A DNA stretch of 64,000 bases from Gentiana macrophylla (GCA_026214975.1 CM047808.1:2656073-2720072); one strand, 5' to 3'. Counted from the first letter of the stretch, positions 44,796-58,035 are shown. Translations and numbers: made by a program. The notes: generated from the sequence alone by a model not told the origin.

Positions 44796-46510
44796 TGAAG
44801 GATGCAGGTTCTTAGATCTAAACGAGTTAGATCTACGCGCAGCGGATGGATCACGATTTATATATCACAATACATAAATAAAGGATTTAACTACTACAAG
44901 GGGGTTAAGATCATGTTACCAATAGTAGGAAGAGAAGCCAAGATCTTTCGATGTGTTCTCCAAACGGCGGTTGGTGGACACCCTTCTTGATACACGAACC
45001 TCCTCGATATGCAACACCAAGAAAAACTCCAAGTTTTTCTTCCTCTAAAACCCTAGACAAGAAAACTAATTTTTTTCTCTCTTTTTAAGTGTGTAGGTCG
45101 AAATTCTCATTGTCAATTACACTTGGAATACCTCTCCTTTTATAGGAGTAAATCCTTGGTCTCCAAGTTTTAATTAATTAAATAATTAAACAAAATAAAA
45201 GAATATTTTCCTTAATGACTAATTGTGACATGTATCGACCAATAGGAAATCAAATAACAAGTCATCCAACCAATCATATAACAAGAATATCTTTTATTTT
45301 CCATAACACAAGAAAATCAATTCTTGTGCTAAAAGAGACTCAAAATTGGCGCCACACTTAGGGTTTCCAAGCCCACATAAAATATCTTTTATGTGTATTA
45401 TATTATTTAGCCCAACTAAATAATATCCATGCATATCAATTAATTAGCCCAGCCAATTAATTATCACTGAGGCCCAAATAACAAGATTATTAGTTCGAAT
45501 TACGAAGCCACATCGGGACCATGGACCTATAACCGAGTAGCTCCAATAATTAATTATTCATCGAGCGAGAATAAGTACATTAATTATTAATTCCGGGATT
45601 ACGCCACCATAAACCCGAAACCGAACTCTACCGATTACATGGATGTATACTTATACTCAACCCATAAAGTGAATAAGCGTCCATTGATATAATCACTACA
45701 TACGGATTAACCCCTCCATAGATCGTCCATTCTCGAGTGGGAAGTCTCCGTGAACCCGACTCGAATATCTTATCCTTATTTACCATTAACCCCTCGATGA
45801 TCAATTAGTTCACATATCGACTAGTGATCAATTAGTCTAATATGAACTCCCGGGATCGATCACTTTCTTAAGGCTAACAAATAAGGGATCTGTTTCTCTA
45901 CTTCCCGCGAGGAAGGAATGGATTCCATGTCTGTGAAAATCGAACTACTCACTCATCCGGAGATAGTGCCAATGAGAAGTGGCTTGGAACACATATTTAA
46001 GTGAACCGTAACTAACACATCAAACACTACCCGGGACAAGCAAAGACACCGTGATCACCTCGAGATTAAGGTTGATCCATATATGATCATCTAATGATTT
46101 AATAAGATTCCTCGATTACGGAATTATATCGAGAAATTGATTAAATCGGTCCAAATTCTATATGAAAGCCATCATATATAAATGCCCAGCGTAGGTACCC
46201 TCTCACCGACAATCCGGATAAGACTATCATACCCTAAGGTGTTCGGGCGCATTATTGGTGTTTTAATCAAGAGACCCTAAACTCGATTAAGTTCACCACG
46301 GACTAACAGATTCAAGCATATCTCCACTAACTCAATCCTCACGTGTAATCCATACACCGAAAGTTAAGTGGTTACATATAGATATACTTAGGGTTTGCAA
46401 AGCAGTGTATTACTTTACAAGCACAAAGCAAGTAACTAAGGTGAGATAAATTCTGTCATCTAATATAAAAAACAATTACACAAATTGTCTTTCGGGCACT
46501 ACACCTAACA
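44796..46510 (-). mobile_element. Solo LTR, 1,715 bp, TSD atacg (same family as the LTR at 23055-24824)
   Basis: In plus-strand reading it runs tgaaggatgcagg to actacacctaaca, with atacg at 44791-44795 and 46511-46515. Read on the minus strand it starts tgttaggtgtagtgcccg and parallels 23055-24824 along its length. It contains no coding frame. Having one LTR and a perfect 5-bp duplication, it is the product of LTR-LTR recombination. Confidence 0.92.
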
Positions 46511-46617
46511 ATACGTACATTGACATATACCCTAATCATGCCCTCTTGAAGATTTGAGTGCATTGCGGGCTCGTCTCGCTTGTTTAGGTACCACAAGACA
46601 TATCCCAAAAAATACAA

Positions 46618-46972
46618 TGTTTGGTTTCAGACTAGGTTGGATCCATTTGGATCCAACTCATTATTTTATTCACTCACTATCTTATTTACTATTCTTTTAT
46701 TGAATTTATTATTTTATTATAATTTCTCTCATCAATTATTTCACCATCAACAAATAAAATAATATTAATCAATTCATTTTATTCATCACCAACACTATTC
46801 AACCATTACTTTATCAATATAATATTTTATTAAAATTTCCCTCACCAATCATTTCTTCATCTACACAAATTTCAATACAACATTTCAACTTTATAATTAT
46901 TACTTTATATTATTTTATTTTATTTTCTCTCTCGTGACTCAATTCAACACCAATCCAACCCGAAACCAAACA
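46618..46972. repeat. MITE-like element with tgtttggtttc inverted ends, 355 bp
   Basis: The left end tgtttggtttcagactaggt and right end (aacccgaaaccaaaca) are inverted repeats. The interior is AT-rich with no coding potential. The target duplication is unclear; Harbinger or hAT assignment is open. Confidence 0.6.
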
Positions 46973-47335
46973 GGGTAGTCATGAAAATTTATTTGACACG
47001 TCAAATATGTCACATACATTTGTCCTAAATTGAAATTTATTTTATATTATTTTCTATAAAAAAAATATATTAGGGAATGAAGTAAAAATCAATAATTAAT
47101 TAAAATCTCTTAAAGTAACTTTAAAGATTTAATCGATTATAAATAAATGGCTATTTAGATATACAACAATATATGTGACACATTATATTTGTGACATATT
47201 ACGTATGTCATTAAATTTAAGTATTTTTATATTATTTCCTACATTAAATATTAGGAAATAATATTACAAATATTTATATCAAATCTTTAGAAATAAATTA
47301 TTTAAGAGACTTGGTTGATTTTTTAAATTAATGTC
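46973..47335. other. AT-rich intergenic segment
   Basis: About 360 bp of AT-rich DNA between a MITE and an LTR fragment. Words such as gtcacata and tgtgacatatta recur. No gene or RNA is recognised. Confidence 0.5.
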
Positions 47336-47937
47336 AGATGTCGCATGAACTATCAGGGTGGCGGTAACGGCTGGACCGTTTGGATATCTGGTAAGGCGGG
47401 TGGTGATTGTGGCGGCTGATATGAATAATATGAAGTTTCCGGCGATTGTATGATTATGAACTCGGATTCGACAAATTATCAGAGCTTGGCCTGCTTGTAT
47501 TAATATTCGGATCGTTTGTGAGTTACATACAGCTCTTATTTATAGGCACCGGACTAAGCAAGATTATGCTAATGACGACAAGACGTAATAAAGTACAATT
47601 AAGCATAAAACACGATCTCGGATGGAGAGATGATGATATGGGCTGAGGTCGTCATGAGCTCAAGGATGATCTTGTCGCTTCGAATGTAATGATTCCCGGC
47701 TTGGGGAGTCAAGTCTAGTTTGCCTTTGACCTGTTAGGAGGCTGTAAGTGTGTGGGCGTCCCCCAAACCGCCAAGGCCTGGCCTTGGTCTGAGGTGACGA
47801 TGGGCTCGCCAACTTACGGCTTGAATCCCTCCTAGCAACAAGAAAGATTAGGGTGAAGCTGGGCTAGATGATTACATAGTGACCTCTGATCGGGTTAGAC
47901 CCGGGTCCGTAAGACCGTGTGCGGGTTTACCTCATCA
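47336..47937 (-). repeat. Gypsy-type LTR fragment related to the LTR at 35150-36293
   Basis: Minus-strand TATAAATA at 47537-47544 is in a context (gctcttatttataggc) like that at 35875. The right end (gcgggtttacctcatca) resembles 36277-36293. The left part is not well delimited. It could be a solo LTR, but no 5-bp repeats were confirmed. Confidence 0.5.
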
Positions 47938-48033
47938 ATGGCCCCCTACTCCGTGCCTTGCCGATTTTCTCCGAAGGAGCCTCAGAGCGTAAGGCATGGA
48001 GTAAAGTTTGTTAGCGCTTTCATGGATGATGAG

Positions 48034-49258
48034 TGTTGGTCCTACAGAAGGGTAAAACTATAGTCAGAGGGGGGTGAATGACTATAGTGGAGTTTCAAAA
48101 ACTTTTCTTATATTTAAAAGCTTTTGGGCAGCGGATAAGTCCCTTCTTAAAATGTTGCTTCAAAGTAGATTATGCAATCACAGATATAACGTATGCAATG
48201 AAATAGAATGCTGTAAAGTAAATTGCTGAAAGTAAATAGACACAAAGGCTTATAGTGGTTCAGGGTGGTGTAATCCCTTAGTCTACTCTTCTCCTGTGAT
48301 GATTGGAGGAATTCACTATTGTTTTCACAGATACAATAGCCTGATTGTCCTTGGCTACACAAGCTTCACAATCTACAAGACTATCATTCCCTGACTTCAA
48401 AAGCTTCAGTGACTCAGTCTCTTTCACTGCTCCTTAGGAACAAATCCTTCAGCAGCTATCACAAACACAACTCCTTCTCAGATGGGTCTGATTCAGTTGC
48501 TTGATTGATGTGAAATGAATTCATAAATCTTGTTGATCAATCTCAATGCTTGATGTGGAATTGTAGCTCTCAGTTTTGAGTTGATCACTAGATGATTCTT
48601 TTCAGCACAAATAGAAGGCTTTGCACTTTGACAGAGTTTTTGCTTAGATTCAATCATTATTTTTCTTGTCTGTCAATGCCTTCTATTTATAGCCTTGATA
48701 ATCCTTAATTTGAATTTCCGTCCGTTGGCTATTTAATTTTGGGAATGATCCTTGATTTGATTCTTGATTCCCCCTTAATTGTATTCTCCTTGATTTCAGT
48801 GATCGGATTTTTCTTCAAACGTTTATCAGAAAATCCGTCCTTGATTGATCCTTAATTGATTATGCATTTAATGCTTGATCTTCATCATTTGAAATCCGAG
48901 TAAGTAATCTTTACTTGGCCGTTCCTCAATCGGTTAAGTAATCCTTTTGCCTTAGTTGTTTGATTCTTCCTTCACCGCTCATCTTTTACTTAGCCGATAC
49001 TTGCTTTACTCTGCCGGTTTACTGCCTTATTTTATCTTTCAGTAACTTCTTTGTACTTCACTGATCCTTGATATGTGTGAGATCAGTGTTCACCACATTT
49101 GATCATGTAATTCATCAGTTGGATTGAGCTTAGACTTATCCAAGGTCATCACAGACTTCCTTGGTTATAAGTCAGACCATAATGTCTTTATGCTTCTCTG
49201 CTGGTACTTGGCTGGCCTCACTTTGCCGAATATCTGCTTCACTTTGCCATCCTACCAA
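48034..49258 (-). repeat. SIRE-like 3' LTR, larger part
   Basis: Plus-strand tgttggtcctacagaaggg at its left edge is the LTR terminus. cagaggggggtgaatgac at about 48064 is typical of LTR ends in this lineage. It stops at the target duplication accaa (49254-49258), where the nested element starts. The other part is 58036-58176. Confidence 0.8.
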
Positions 49259-50917
49259 TGATGACGGTCAAATAATACCCATAAAAGTCATCAACGTTAT
49301 CCTTAAATCGAGCATAATAATATATATTTTATATTAAATCACATGTTTATAATGTTTATTTAATGTTATGTGATTTATAGAATATAATTTGGTATTTATC
49401 TATCTTTATTATCTAAATACGATTTATTGTGTGATAATTATTGATTTTATAGATTACGGTGAATCAGAGGATATCTACCAACAAAGGAAGTAAATCTCAA
49501 GATAAATCGGAGCGGAATCGGATTGCATTAAAGATAAATATCGAAGCAGCACGAAAAGTGGAGTGTGGAACAAGAAAAGGCAGCGAGCCAATCAGAAGTT
49601 GATGGACTCGCTGGCAGCGAGATAGGGGCTCGCTGGGAGCGAGCTGGGCAAAATCAACGGATCGGCTCAGAGTTATCTCGACGCGTTATTAGGGTTTAGG
49701 AAACATAAATTAGGTCGGCTGGAGTTTATCCTAAGTCGGTTTTCCAAGCCTATATATACTTATTTCATTGTAACACTTTACATCACTTTTCATAACACAA
49801 ATCCTCAGTTTCTCAGAGCAGTTTTTAATACAAGTTCAGCAGTAATTATATGAGTTCTTGTATTTATTTGTTCTTTGTTCTTTGTAATTAAGTCCCCCCA
49901 ATTATTGTTTATCTTTTGAGGTTGTCCGTTCTTCACCGGACGATGTAGATCTAAGGATACGATATGAGGCACTGGGGATTTCTTGTCTATAAGGATCCAC
50001 ACGCCCAGATCTGTTATCCGGTGACCTACAGATGACTTTGGTATGATCGATAATCGTGTTTTTAGTAGATCTATATAATGGCTTTATGAATCTCTATTTT
50101 ATCCGTTACGTATGTAGAAACACTAAGTTTAGGTTTTCGCCGCGTCAATCTAGCCACGTCTTTATGGTTTGATTGTCCACCTAGAATTTCTTATCTTAGT
50201 AGGTATGGCTACGGCTACGTTGCTCGTCTGTTTTAATTAGCGTATGATTAGAAAATACCAATATAGGGCTCCTAGGTCGGCTCATGAATTGATCTTCCGG
50301 GACTTTCAGCGTGATCTAGACACTGCTCAGACAGGAATCGAGCTCATCTAGTTATACGTAAATTGTAGATTAACATGAGACCGTGCAGGTAATTGTTAAT
50401 GGGGACAGACTCGATGCGATCGCTTAGGAAGTACGCCTAACCACATGAATGTTGCCTAGGTGAGGAATACGGTTAATATCGGCATCCCTAGTTTTGTAAG
50501 CGTGTGAATTATATGAGATGGAGGCCTACGAAGCGAAGTCACATAATGTAGCACAGTGATCTAGATGGCCTAACCGGAGCTAGATCTAGTTTAGGGGATG
50601 ACTCATGTAGCCAATATAAAAGAAATACGAATTGGATTAATAGTTGTCGAGTCTAGCTTAATTATATAGAATCTCTAGATCCAAACGATAACATAATAAT
50701 TGGGGAGGTTAATTACTTGTACGTTTATGTGTTGTGTCGAGTCGTGTCTTTTACCTTTTCTTGTCAATTGTTGGTCATAGACCGCTTCTGTGTTCTTGGC
50801 ATGATTAATTAAATGTTTATATATAAAATGATTCATAAATTGGTTCCCTGTGGGATCGACCTTGATTCGCTATAGCTATACTACGATGGACCTAGTCCTC
50901 TTGCTAGTTATGGTAGT
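49259..50917 (+). repeat. LTR1 (3'-truncated)
   Basis: It matches LTR2 and LTR3 up to cctcttgctagttatgg and then changes to tagt before LTR2. The final ~45 bp (gatcgagtattttattatca to cgtcaatca) is missing. A tandem pair of GC-rich hairpins lies at 49607-49621 and 49628-49644. Confidence 0.92.
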
Positions 50918-52617
50918 TGATGACGGTCAAATTATACCCATAAAAGTCATCAACGTTATCCTTAAATCGAGCATAATAATATATATTTTATATTAAATCA
51001 CATGTTTATAATGTTTATTTAATGTTATGTGATTTATAGAATATAATTTGGTATTTATCTATTTTTATTATTTAAATACGATTTACTGTGTGATAATTAT
51101 TGATTTTATAGATTACGGTGAATCGGAGGATATCTACCAACGAAGGAAGTAAATCTCAAGATAAATCGGAGCGGAATCGGATTGCATTAAAGATAAATAT
51201 CGAAGCAGCACGAAAAGTGGAGTGTGGAACAAGAAAAGCCAGCGAGCCAATCAGAAGTTGATGGACTCGCTGGCAGCGAGATAGGGACTCGCTAGGAGCG
51301 AGCTGGGCAAAATCAAGGGATCGGCTCGGAGTTATCTCGACGCGTTATTAGGGTTTAGGAAACGTAAATTACGTCGGCTGGAGTTTATCCTAAGTCTGTT
51401 TTCCAAGCCTATATATACTTATTTCATTGTAACACTTTACATCACTTTTCATAACACAAATCCTCAGTTTCTCAGAGCAGTTTTTAATACAAGTTCAGCA
51501 GTAATTATGTGAGTTCTTGTATTTATTTGTTCTTTGTTCTTTGTAATTAAGTCCCCCCAATTATTGTTTATCGTTTGAGGTTGTTCGTTCTTCACCGGAC
51601 GAAGTAGATCTAAGGATACAATATGAGGCAGTGGGGATTTCTTGTCTATAAGGATCCACACGCCCAGATCTGTTATCCGGTGACCTACAGATGATTTTGG
51701 TATGATCGACAATCGTGTTTTTAGTAGATCTATATAATGGCTTTATGAATCTCTATTTTATCCGTTACGTATGTAGAAACGCTAAGATTTAGGTTTTCGC
51801 CGCGTCAATCTAGCCACGTCTTTATGGTGTGATTGTCCACCTAGAATTTCTTATCTTAGTAGGTATGGCTACGGCTACGTTGCTCGTCTGTTTTAATTAG
51901 CGCATGATTAGAAAATACCAATATAGGGCTCCTAGGTCGGCTCATGAATTGATCTTCCGGGACTTTCAGCGAGATTTAGATCTGTTCTGTATTAGGGAAT
52001 TGAGCTCATCTAGTTATACGTAAATCGTAGATTAACATGAGACCGTGCAGGTAATTGTTAATGGGACAGAGACTGATGCGATCGCCTAGGAAGTACGCCT
52101 AACCACATGAATGTTGCCTAGGTGAGGAATACGGTTAATATCGGCATCCCTAGTTTTGTAAGCGTGTGAATTATATGAGATGGAGGCCTACAAAGCGAAG
52201 TCACGTAATGTAGCACAGTGATCTAGATGGCCTAACCGGAGCTAGATCTAGTTTAGGGGATGACTTCCGTAGCCAATATAAAAGAAATACGAATTGGATT
52301 AATAGTTGTCGAGTCTAGCTTAATTATATAGAATCTCTAGATCCAAACGATAACATAATAATTGGGGAGGTTAATTACTTGTACGTTTATGTGTTGTGTC
52401 GAGTCGTGTCTTTTACCTTTTCTTGTCAATTGTTGGTCATAGACCGCTTCTGTGTTCTTGGCATGATTAATTAGTTGTTTATATATAAAATGAATCACAA
52501 ATTGGTTCCCTGTGGGATTGAACTTGATTCGCTATAGCTATACTACGATGGACCTAGTCCTTTTGCTAGTTATGGTGATCGAGTATTTTATTATCACTTG
52601 ACTGATCACGTCAATCA
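50918..52617 (+). repeat. LTR2 (functional 5' LTR)
   Basis: Complete 1,700-bp LTR, ending tcacgtcaatca and followed six bases later by the primer-binding site. It carries the two small cgagc hairpins and a TATA-like ctatatatactta near 51412. Confidence 0.93.
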
Positions 52618-55600
52618 AGTTTTTGGCGCCGTTGCCGGGGAACCAACGGTCAATTTTATATATAAATAATTTTTTATTCATGTTAAGTTTTCTGTTTTAG
52701 AGTTTGTTTTTATGTTTTTTAGTTCTTCTGGTTGTCTGTAAGTTGTGAAAATTCTAGATTTTGGAGAGCCGTTTTCGCTCCCAAATGAGGATATCACTCA
52801 TTTGCCAATGAGCCGATCACTTTCTCTCGGGATTTCAGGTGTCTGCTTATCTCTCCGTATGTTTAATCCGCAGGTCTGATAGCAGCATGGGAAACCATGT
52901 TAAAGTCAGTCTACGGCCTGTTTGTTTTTTGTTTTTCTTCTGTTTGTAGAAACCAGGGAAACAATAATCCGAGTCAGTGATTTTTCGAAGGCGCTGAGAA
53001 AATAACCCAGCAACATGTGGAGCTACGAATCTACTATGGGAAAAGCAATGGAAGCAACACCTTTAAAGCACCAAGATGGCTCCGAGAAAATAAATATTAA
53101 AAGGTTCGAATTATTCGTGGTACGATGTTGAAGGCAAGGTACTACCCTTTTTGCTTATGTTTTACTATCTTTTGGTTTTTTGAACATAAGTTAGTCTTTA
53201 CATGAACCTGAGTATGAATCTTAGCCCGGAGTTGGTTTGTAAGATTAATTTTATTAGTGTGGAAGGTTACGCCCCAAATCACATCTCATCTAAAGGGTGT
53301 AGGGAAACATGTAGTCGTTGAAAGGAAGCAGTGAATAAAGAGTTCCTCGTAGTTCTGTTAAAATCTCTCTGTCCTATGCATGAGATTGCTTCTACTGGCC
53401 ATGGGAGCAAAAATTTGTGTAGTTTTAAGAATTCGCAATCTAAAGAAGATGTTGAGTTTTGAGAGAGCATAATGAAGCAGCATAATAGAGGATGTCATTA
53501 AAATGGGTCCCTAGGACTAAATCTCCCTACAATTAACTAGTTCCTAAAATGAGAGCCGAGGTAAGAGCTTTGTATAAATAGTATGGATAAATGTCGTTTC
53601 CTAGGTCTCACAACCAAGGGAAGGGTATTAATCCGCAAAAGCTACGAGCCCACTTCATAGAGTGCCCAAAGGGTCAAAGTCTGGCGAGCTATGAAGGATG
53701 ACTGACAAGGATACTTTTTGGAAAGTCGAGCTGAGGACTTTAAACTCAGAACTACTTCTTTAAAACCCTTAGGATTTATTTTTAGTTTTTTAGGTTTTGT
53801 TTTCTTTAAGTCAAATAAGAAGTAACGTGACATGTGTTGAGGTTTTTTATTTTCCGTGTTCCGATGGCCATTAGGCTAAGGATGTGCAAAACTTTTTTAC
53901 TCAATATAGGCCACATGAAATAGAGTTTCTTAGGAGAGTCGAGAAATTGCTAAATAAAAGGAAATTTAGCAATCAACCTTAAGATGGAAGCATTAAAAGA
54001 ACATGAGAATTACTGAAAATGTAACAGAGAATGATTGGTGCGAACAAGAATGCTTTTTGGTCAACTCCCAAAACTTTTTAGAATGGCGATACGAGTGAAA
54101 ATCCAAAGTTGTGTGCAATTCGTTCTGCAACTACCCTTATCCTTTCCTTTATACCTTTTCACCCTTCAACCTTTTCGATCCTCTCACCAATCACCTTTAA
54201 CAGTTCACATTTCTAACCATTCTTTCATCCCTCTCTTTCTTTCCATCTATTTCACTCTCCCACCCTACCCAATCCCTTAAACAATACCTACCCAAACCCA
54301 ATTCCTTAACCAATTTTCAACCCACCCAAAACACAATTTCTTACCCACCCTTTATCTTTTCTTACCATCCTTATATATCTTTTTCTAAAACCAGCATACT
54401 CTCAACCTCCATTTTGTTTACAAAATGCCCTTGTGTTGCGGAGTTAGAAATATTGCTAAGTTTTAATGATTATCTTTTATCATTTTGGTTTTCATGATCC
54501 TAGCTGGGGTAAGTGTAGCTCTGAACCTAGCTAGATTTTAAAAGTTTTTGGTTCGATCAAAATACAACTTATCTTTCTACCGGAAGTTTTAAACTTTTAC
54601 GCCTATTCCGGCATTTCTAGATGCTGAGTTTTGTTTTGTACTATCCAACCGATCCGACCTTGTTGATGACGTTGAGACCTTCTACATGCTAAATTGGGTA
54701 ATTAGTAATTTCGAGGAGTAGCTACATCTCCCTAAGTTGTTGATATCCAATCCAAGCGAGAAGTTTCTGCACTAAGTATTTGATTTTATCTTTAGCCAAT
54801 AGGCCACATTCAATCTGTTATACCTTACCAAGTTTCTCTTTTACACTGGATTGAATACAAGGTTGATCCAGTCAACCTCGTGTTTTCCTACATGGGGTAA
54901 TGCTTTTTGAGCTTCATCTTCTCCACCCGGTTTTAAGAATATTTAAGCGGTGAAGGTTATAGATGAAGACTACCATCTTTAGTTGCTTGTTTATTTTTCT
55001 TTCTATTTAGTATTTTTCTATTTGAGTCTGTATATTTCCTTCTTCTTATTCGTTTTATACTTCGTGTCTGAACGAGTCGTTTTAACCCTTTGGTTTTACT
55101 TGTCATTGGTTGTATGAAGTAAAGTGGCTTAATTTGTTTTTGGATATTTTATATCTAATTACTGCCACGTTATTTTATAACTTCCATTGACATGTTATTA
55201 ACGGTTTCGTGGAGTTTCTGTTTGGTTTGTTTAAACAGGTTTTCACTTGCTTCTCCACGACGTGCTTGGATCACTCCTATATTCTGCCTGTACTTGAGAG
55301 CCGTTTCCAGAGCTAAGTCTTTTTCTTAAAATCTCATTTTTATTTGTCATTGGGGACAATGCCATGTTTCAGTGGGGGTAGGAGACTTAGCTATGATGTG
55401 TTATAATTGAACAATTGAATGAAACGGTGAAAAATAAAAAAATTGAACAAATGCCAAATTAATTATCTCGTACCCTTAGAATTGTGAGTTCTTATACATG
55501 GAATTAGTAGGGAAGGAACCAAGTTGCATGACTACGTGATCATTTTATACTTATGTGAATGAAAATTTAAGGATATTCATGCCGACCGTGGCAAGTAGTT

Positions 55601-56335
55601 ATTTATTATTCGATTACTCAATTTTGAATCGACTATTACCGCACGAATTATAATAACTGAAGAAATTATGTGTACATTGCGTAGATGATTGGTTATGTAG
55701 ACTTAGTGTCGATATTTATCTGCTGATGCATTCCTATCTTCTAGCCATCAAAGCGGAGTAATAAGCTTGAGAATTATCTGTGTTTTGACAATGCGTTAAA
55801 CACTGGGCTTGTAGTAACGTTACCAAAGTAGCCCCGCGCTTGTGGTAATATTCAATGCTATTGACTAATCCATGAGAGGAGGATTCTTGCAATGCATACT
55901 TTACTTTTAAAGCAAGTTTCTTTCTTGAGAGGTGTTAATGCTTGAAATTATGAAAATGCGAAGAAATTCAACTTTTAAGAGGCTTTGAGTATTTCTCGGT
56001 CTCGAGTCCAAAAACCTTATGGATGACGCTCTTGCTTATTGCACCATGTCTTTACCCATTCATGAGGCTTAAGAAGTGGGAATCTTGATGTTGGTAGGTT
56101 AAGGCTGCGAAGTTAGCATAAACTTTAATCTTGACACGAATATATAAAATCGAATGCACATGCACATCATCTTGATTCATAGCGAGTAGTGAATAATGGA
56201 TACCTTATGAGCATGACTGGTATGAGTTGACTCGAGTTTCTTGTGTAAGTATGATTTGACCATGGAAAATGTTATCCTGGGGAATGACTTATTGATGCTT
56301 TGTTCGGGACGATCAAAGTCTAAGTGGGAGGTAGT
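52618..56335 (+). other. Non-coding internal domain of the Athila-like element
   Basis: 3.7 kb without a reading frame over about 80 codons. Near 55350-55390 the phrase cattggggacaatgccatg, followed by gtgggggta, corresponds to a conserved non-coding motif near the end of many Athila internal regions. The polypurine tract aagtgggagg precedes LTR3. Bases 54110-54420 are strongly pyrimidine-rich on the plus strand. RNA packaging and replication signals are presumably retained, which is inference. Confidence 0.8.
52624..52640 (+). promoter_or_regulatory. Primer-binding site of the Athila-like element
   Basis: tggcgccgttgccgggg, the sequence used by many Athila/Tat-group elements, complementary to the 3' end of a tRNA (reported as tRNA-Asp for this group). 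It lies directly after LTR2. Confidence 0.85.
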
Positions 56336-58030
56336 TGATGACGGTCAAATTATACCCATAAAAGTCATCAACATTATCCTTAAATCGAGCATAATAATAT
56401 ATATTTTATATTAAATCACATGTTTATTTAATGTTAAGTGAGTTATAGAATATAATTTGGTATTTATCTATCTTTATTATTTAAATACGATTTACTGTGT
56501 GATAATTGTTGATTTTATAGATTACGGTGAATCGGAGGATATCTACCAACGAAGGAAGTAAATCTCAAGATAAATCGGAGCGGAATCGGATTGCATTAAA
56601 GATAAATATCGAAGCAGCACGAAAAGTGGAGTGTGGAACAAGAAAATCCAGCGAGCCAATCAGAAGTTGATGGACTCGCTGGCAGCGAGATAGGGGCTCG
56701 CTGGGAGCGAGCTGGGCAAAATCAACGGATTGGCTCAGATTTATCTCGACGCGTTATTAGTGTTTAGGAAGCATAAATTACGTCGGCTGGAGTTTATCCT
56801 ATGTCGGTTTTCCAAGCCTATATATACTTATTTCATTGTAACACTTTACATCACTTTTCATAACACAAATCCTCAGTTTCTCAGAGCAGTTTTTAATACA
56901 AGTTCAGCAATAATTATGTGAGTTCTTGTATTTATTTGTTCTTTGTTCTTTGTAATTAAGGCCCCCCAATTATTGTTTATCGTTTGAAGTTGTTCGTTCT
57001 TCACCGGACGTTGTAGATCTAAGGATACGATATGAGGCAGTGGGGATTTCTTGTCTTAAGGATCCACACGCCTGGATCTCATATCCGGTGACCTCTGAGA
57101 TGACTTTGGTATGATCGACAATCGTGTTTTTAGTAGATCTATATAATGGCTTTATGAATCTCTATTTTATCCGTTACAGTATGTAGAAACGCTAAGATTT
57201 AGGTTTTCGCCGCGTCAATCTAGCCACGTCTTTATGGTGTGATTGTCCACCTAGAATTTCTTATCTTAGTAGGTATGGCTACTGCCACGCTTGTTCGTCG
57301 TCTGTTTTAATTAGCGTATGATTAGAAAATACCAATATAGGGCTCTAGGTCGGCTCATGAATTGATCTTCCGGGACTTTCAATGAGATCTAGATCTATTC
57401 TCAGATTAGGAATTGAGCTCATCTAGTTATCGTAAATCGTAGATTAACATGAGACCGTCAGGAGTAATTGTTAATGGGGGCAGACTCGATGCGATCGCCT
57501 AGGAAGTACGCCTAACCATAGGAATGTTGCCTAGGTGAGGAATACGGTTAATATCGGCATCCCTAGTTTTGTAAGCGTGTGAATTATATGAGATGGAGGC
57601 CTACAAAGCGAAGTCATGTAATGTAGCACAGTGATCTAGATGGCCTAACCGGAGCTAGATCTAGTTTAGGGGATGACTCCCGTAGCCAACATAAAAGAAA
57701 TACGAATTGGATTAATAGTTGTCGAGTCTAGCTTAATTATATAGAATCTCTAGATCCAAACGATAACATAATAATTGGGGAGGTTAATTATTTGTACGTT
57801 TATGTGTTGTGTCGAGTCGTGTCTTTTACCTTTTCTTGTCAATCGTTGGTCATAGACCGCTTCTGTGTTCTTGGCATGATTAATTAGTTGTTTATATATA
57901 TAATGATTTACAAATTGGTTCCCTGTGGGATCGACCTTGATTCGCTATAGCTATACTACGATGGACCTAGTCCTCTTGCTAGTTATAGTGATCGAGTATT
58001 TTATTATCACTTGACTGATCACGTCAATCA
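56336..58030 (+). repeat. LTR3 (3' LTR)
   Basis: 1,695 bp, complete, preceded by the polypurine tract and followed by TSD accaa. It is very close to LTR2, with scattered substitutions and short indels. Confidence 0.93.
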
Positions 58031-58035
58031 ACCAA

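Larger units (their letters stand above)
49259..58030 (+). mobile_element. Athila-like non-autonomous element with three LTRs, TSD accaa
   Basis: LTR1 49259-50917 (lacking about 45 bp at its 3' end), LTR2 50918-52617, internal region 52618-56335, LTR3 56336-58030. Perfect accaa duplications at 49254-49258 and 58031-58035 flank the whole assembly. LTRs start tgatgacggtcaaat and end cacgtcaatca. No gag or pol frame exists, so this is a large retrotransposon derivative dependent on a relative. The LTRs look very similar to each other, suggesting recent activity. LTR2 follows LTR1 with no internal region between them. Confidence 0.95.

Noticed and set aside
47336..48060. Complete gypsy element
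   Set aside because: Only LTR-like sequence with a minus-strand TATA motif is present; no internal domain follows before the SIRE-like LTR.
49805..51712. Duplicate minus-strand frames of 65-82 codons in the LTRs
   Set aside because: They lie in LTR1 and LTR2 at the same place and have no domain; repeats of LTR sequence, not genes.
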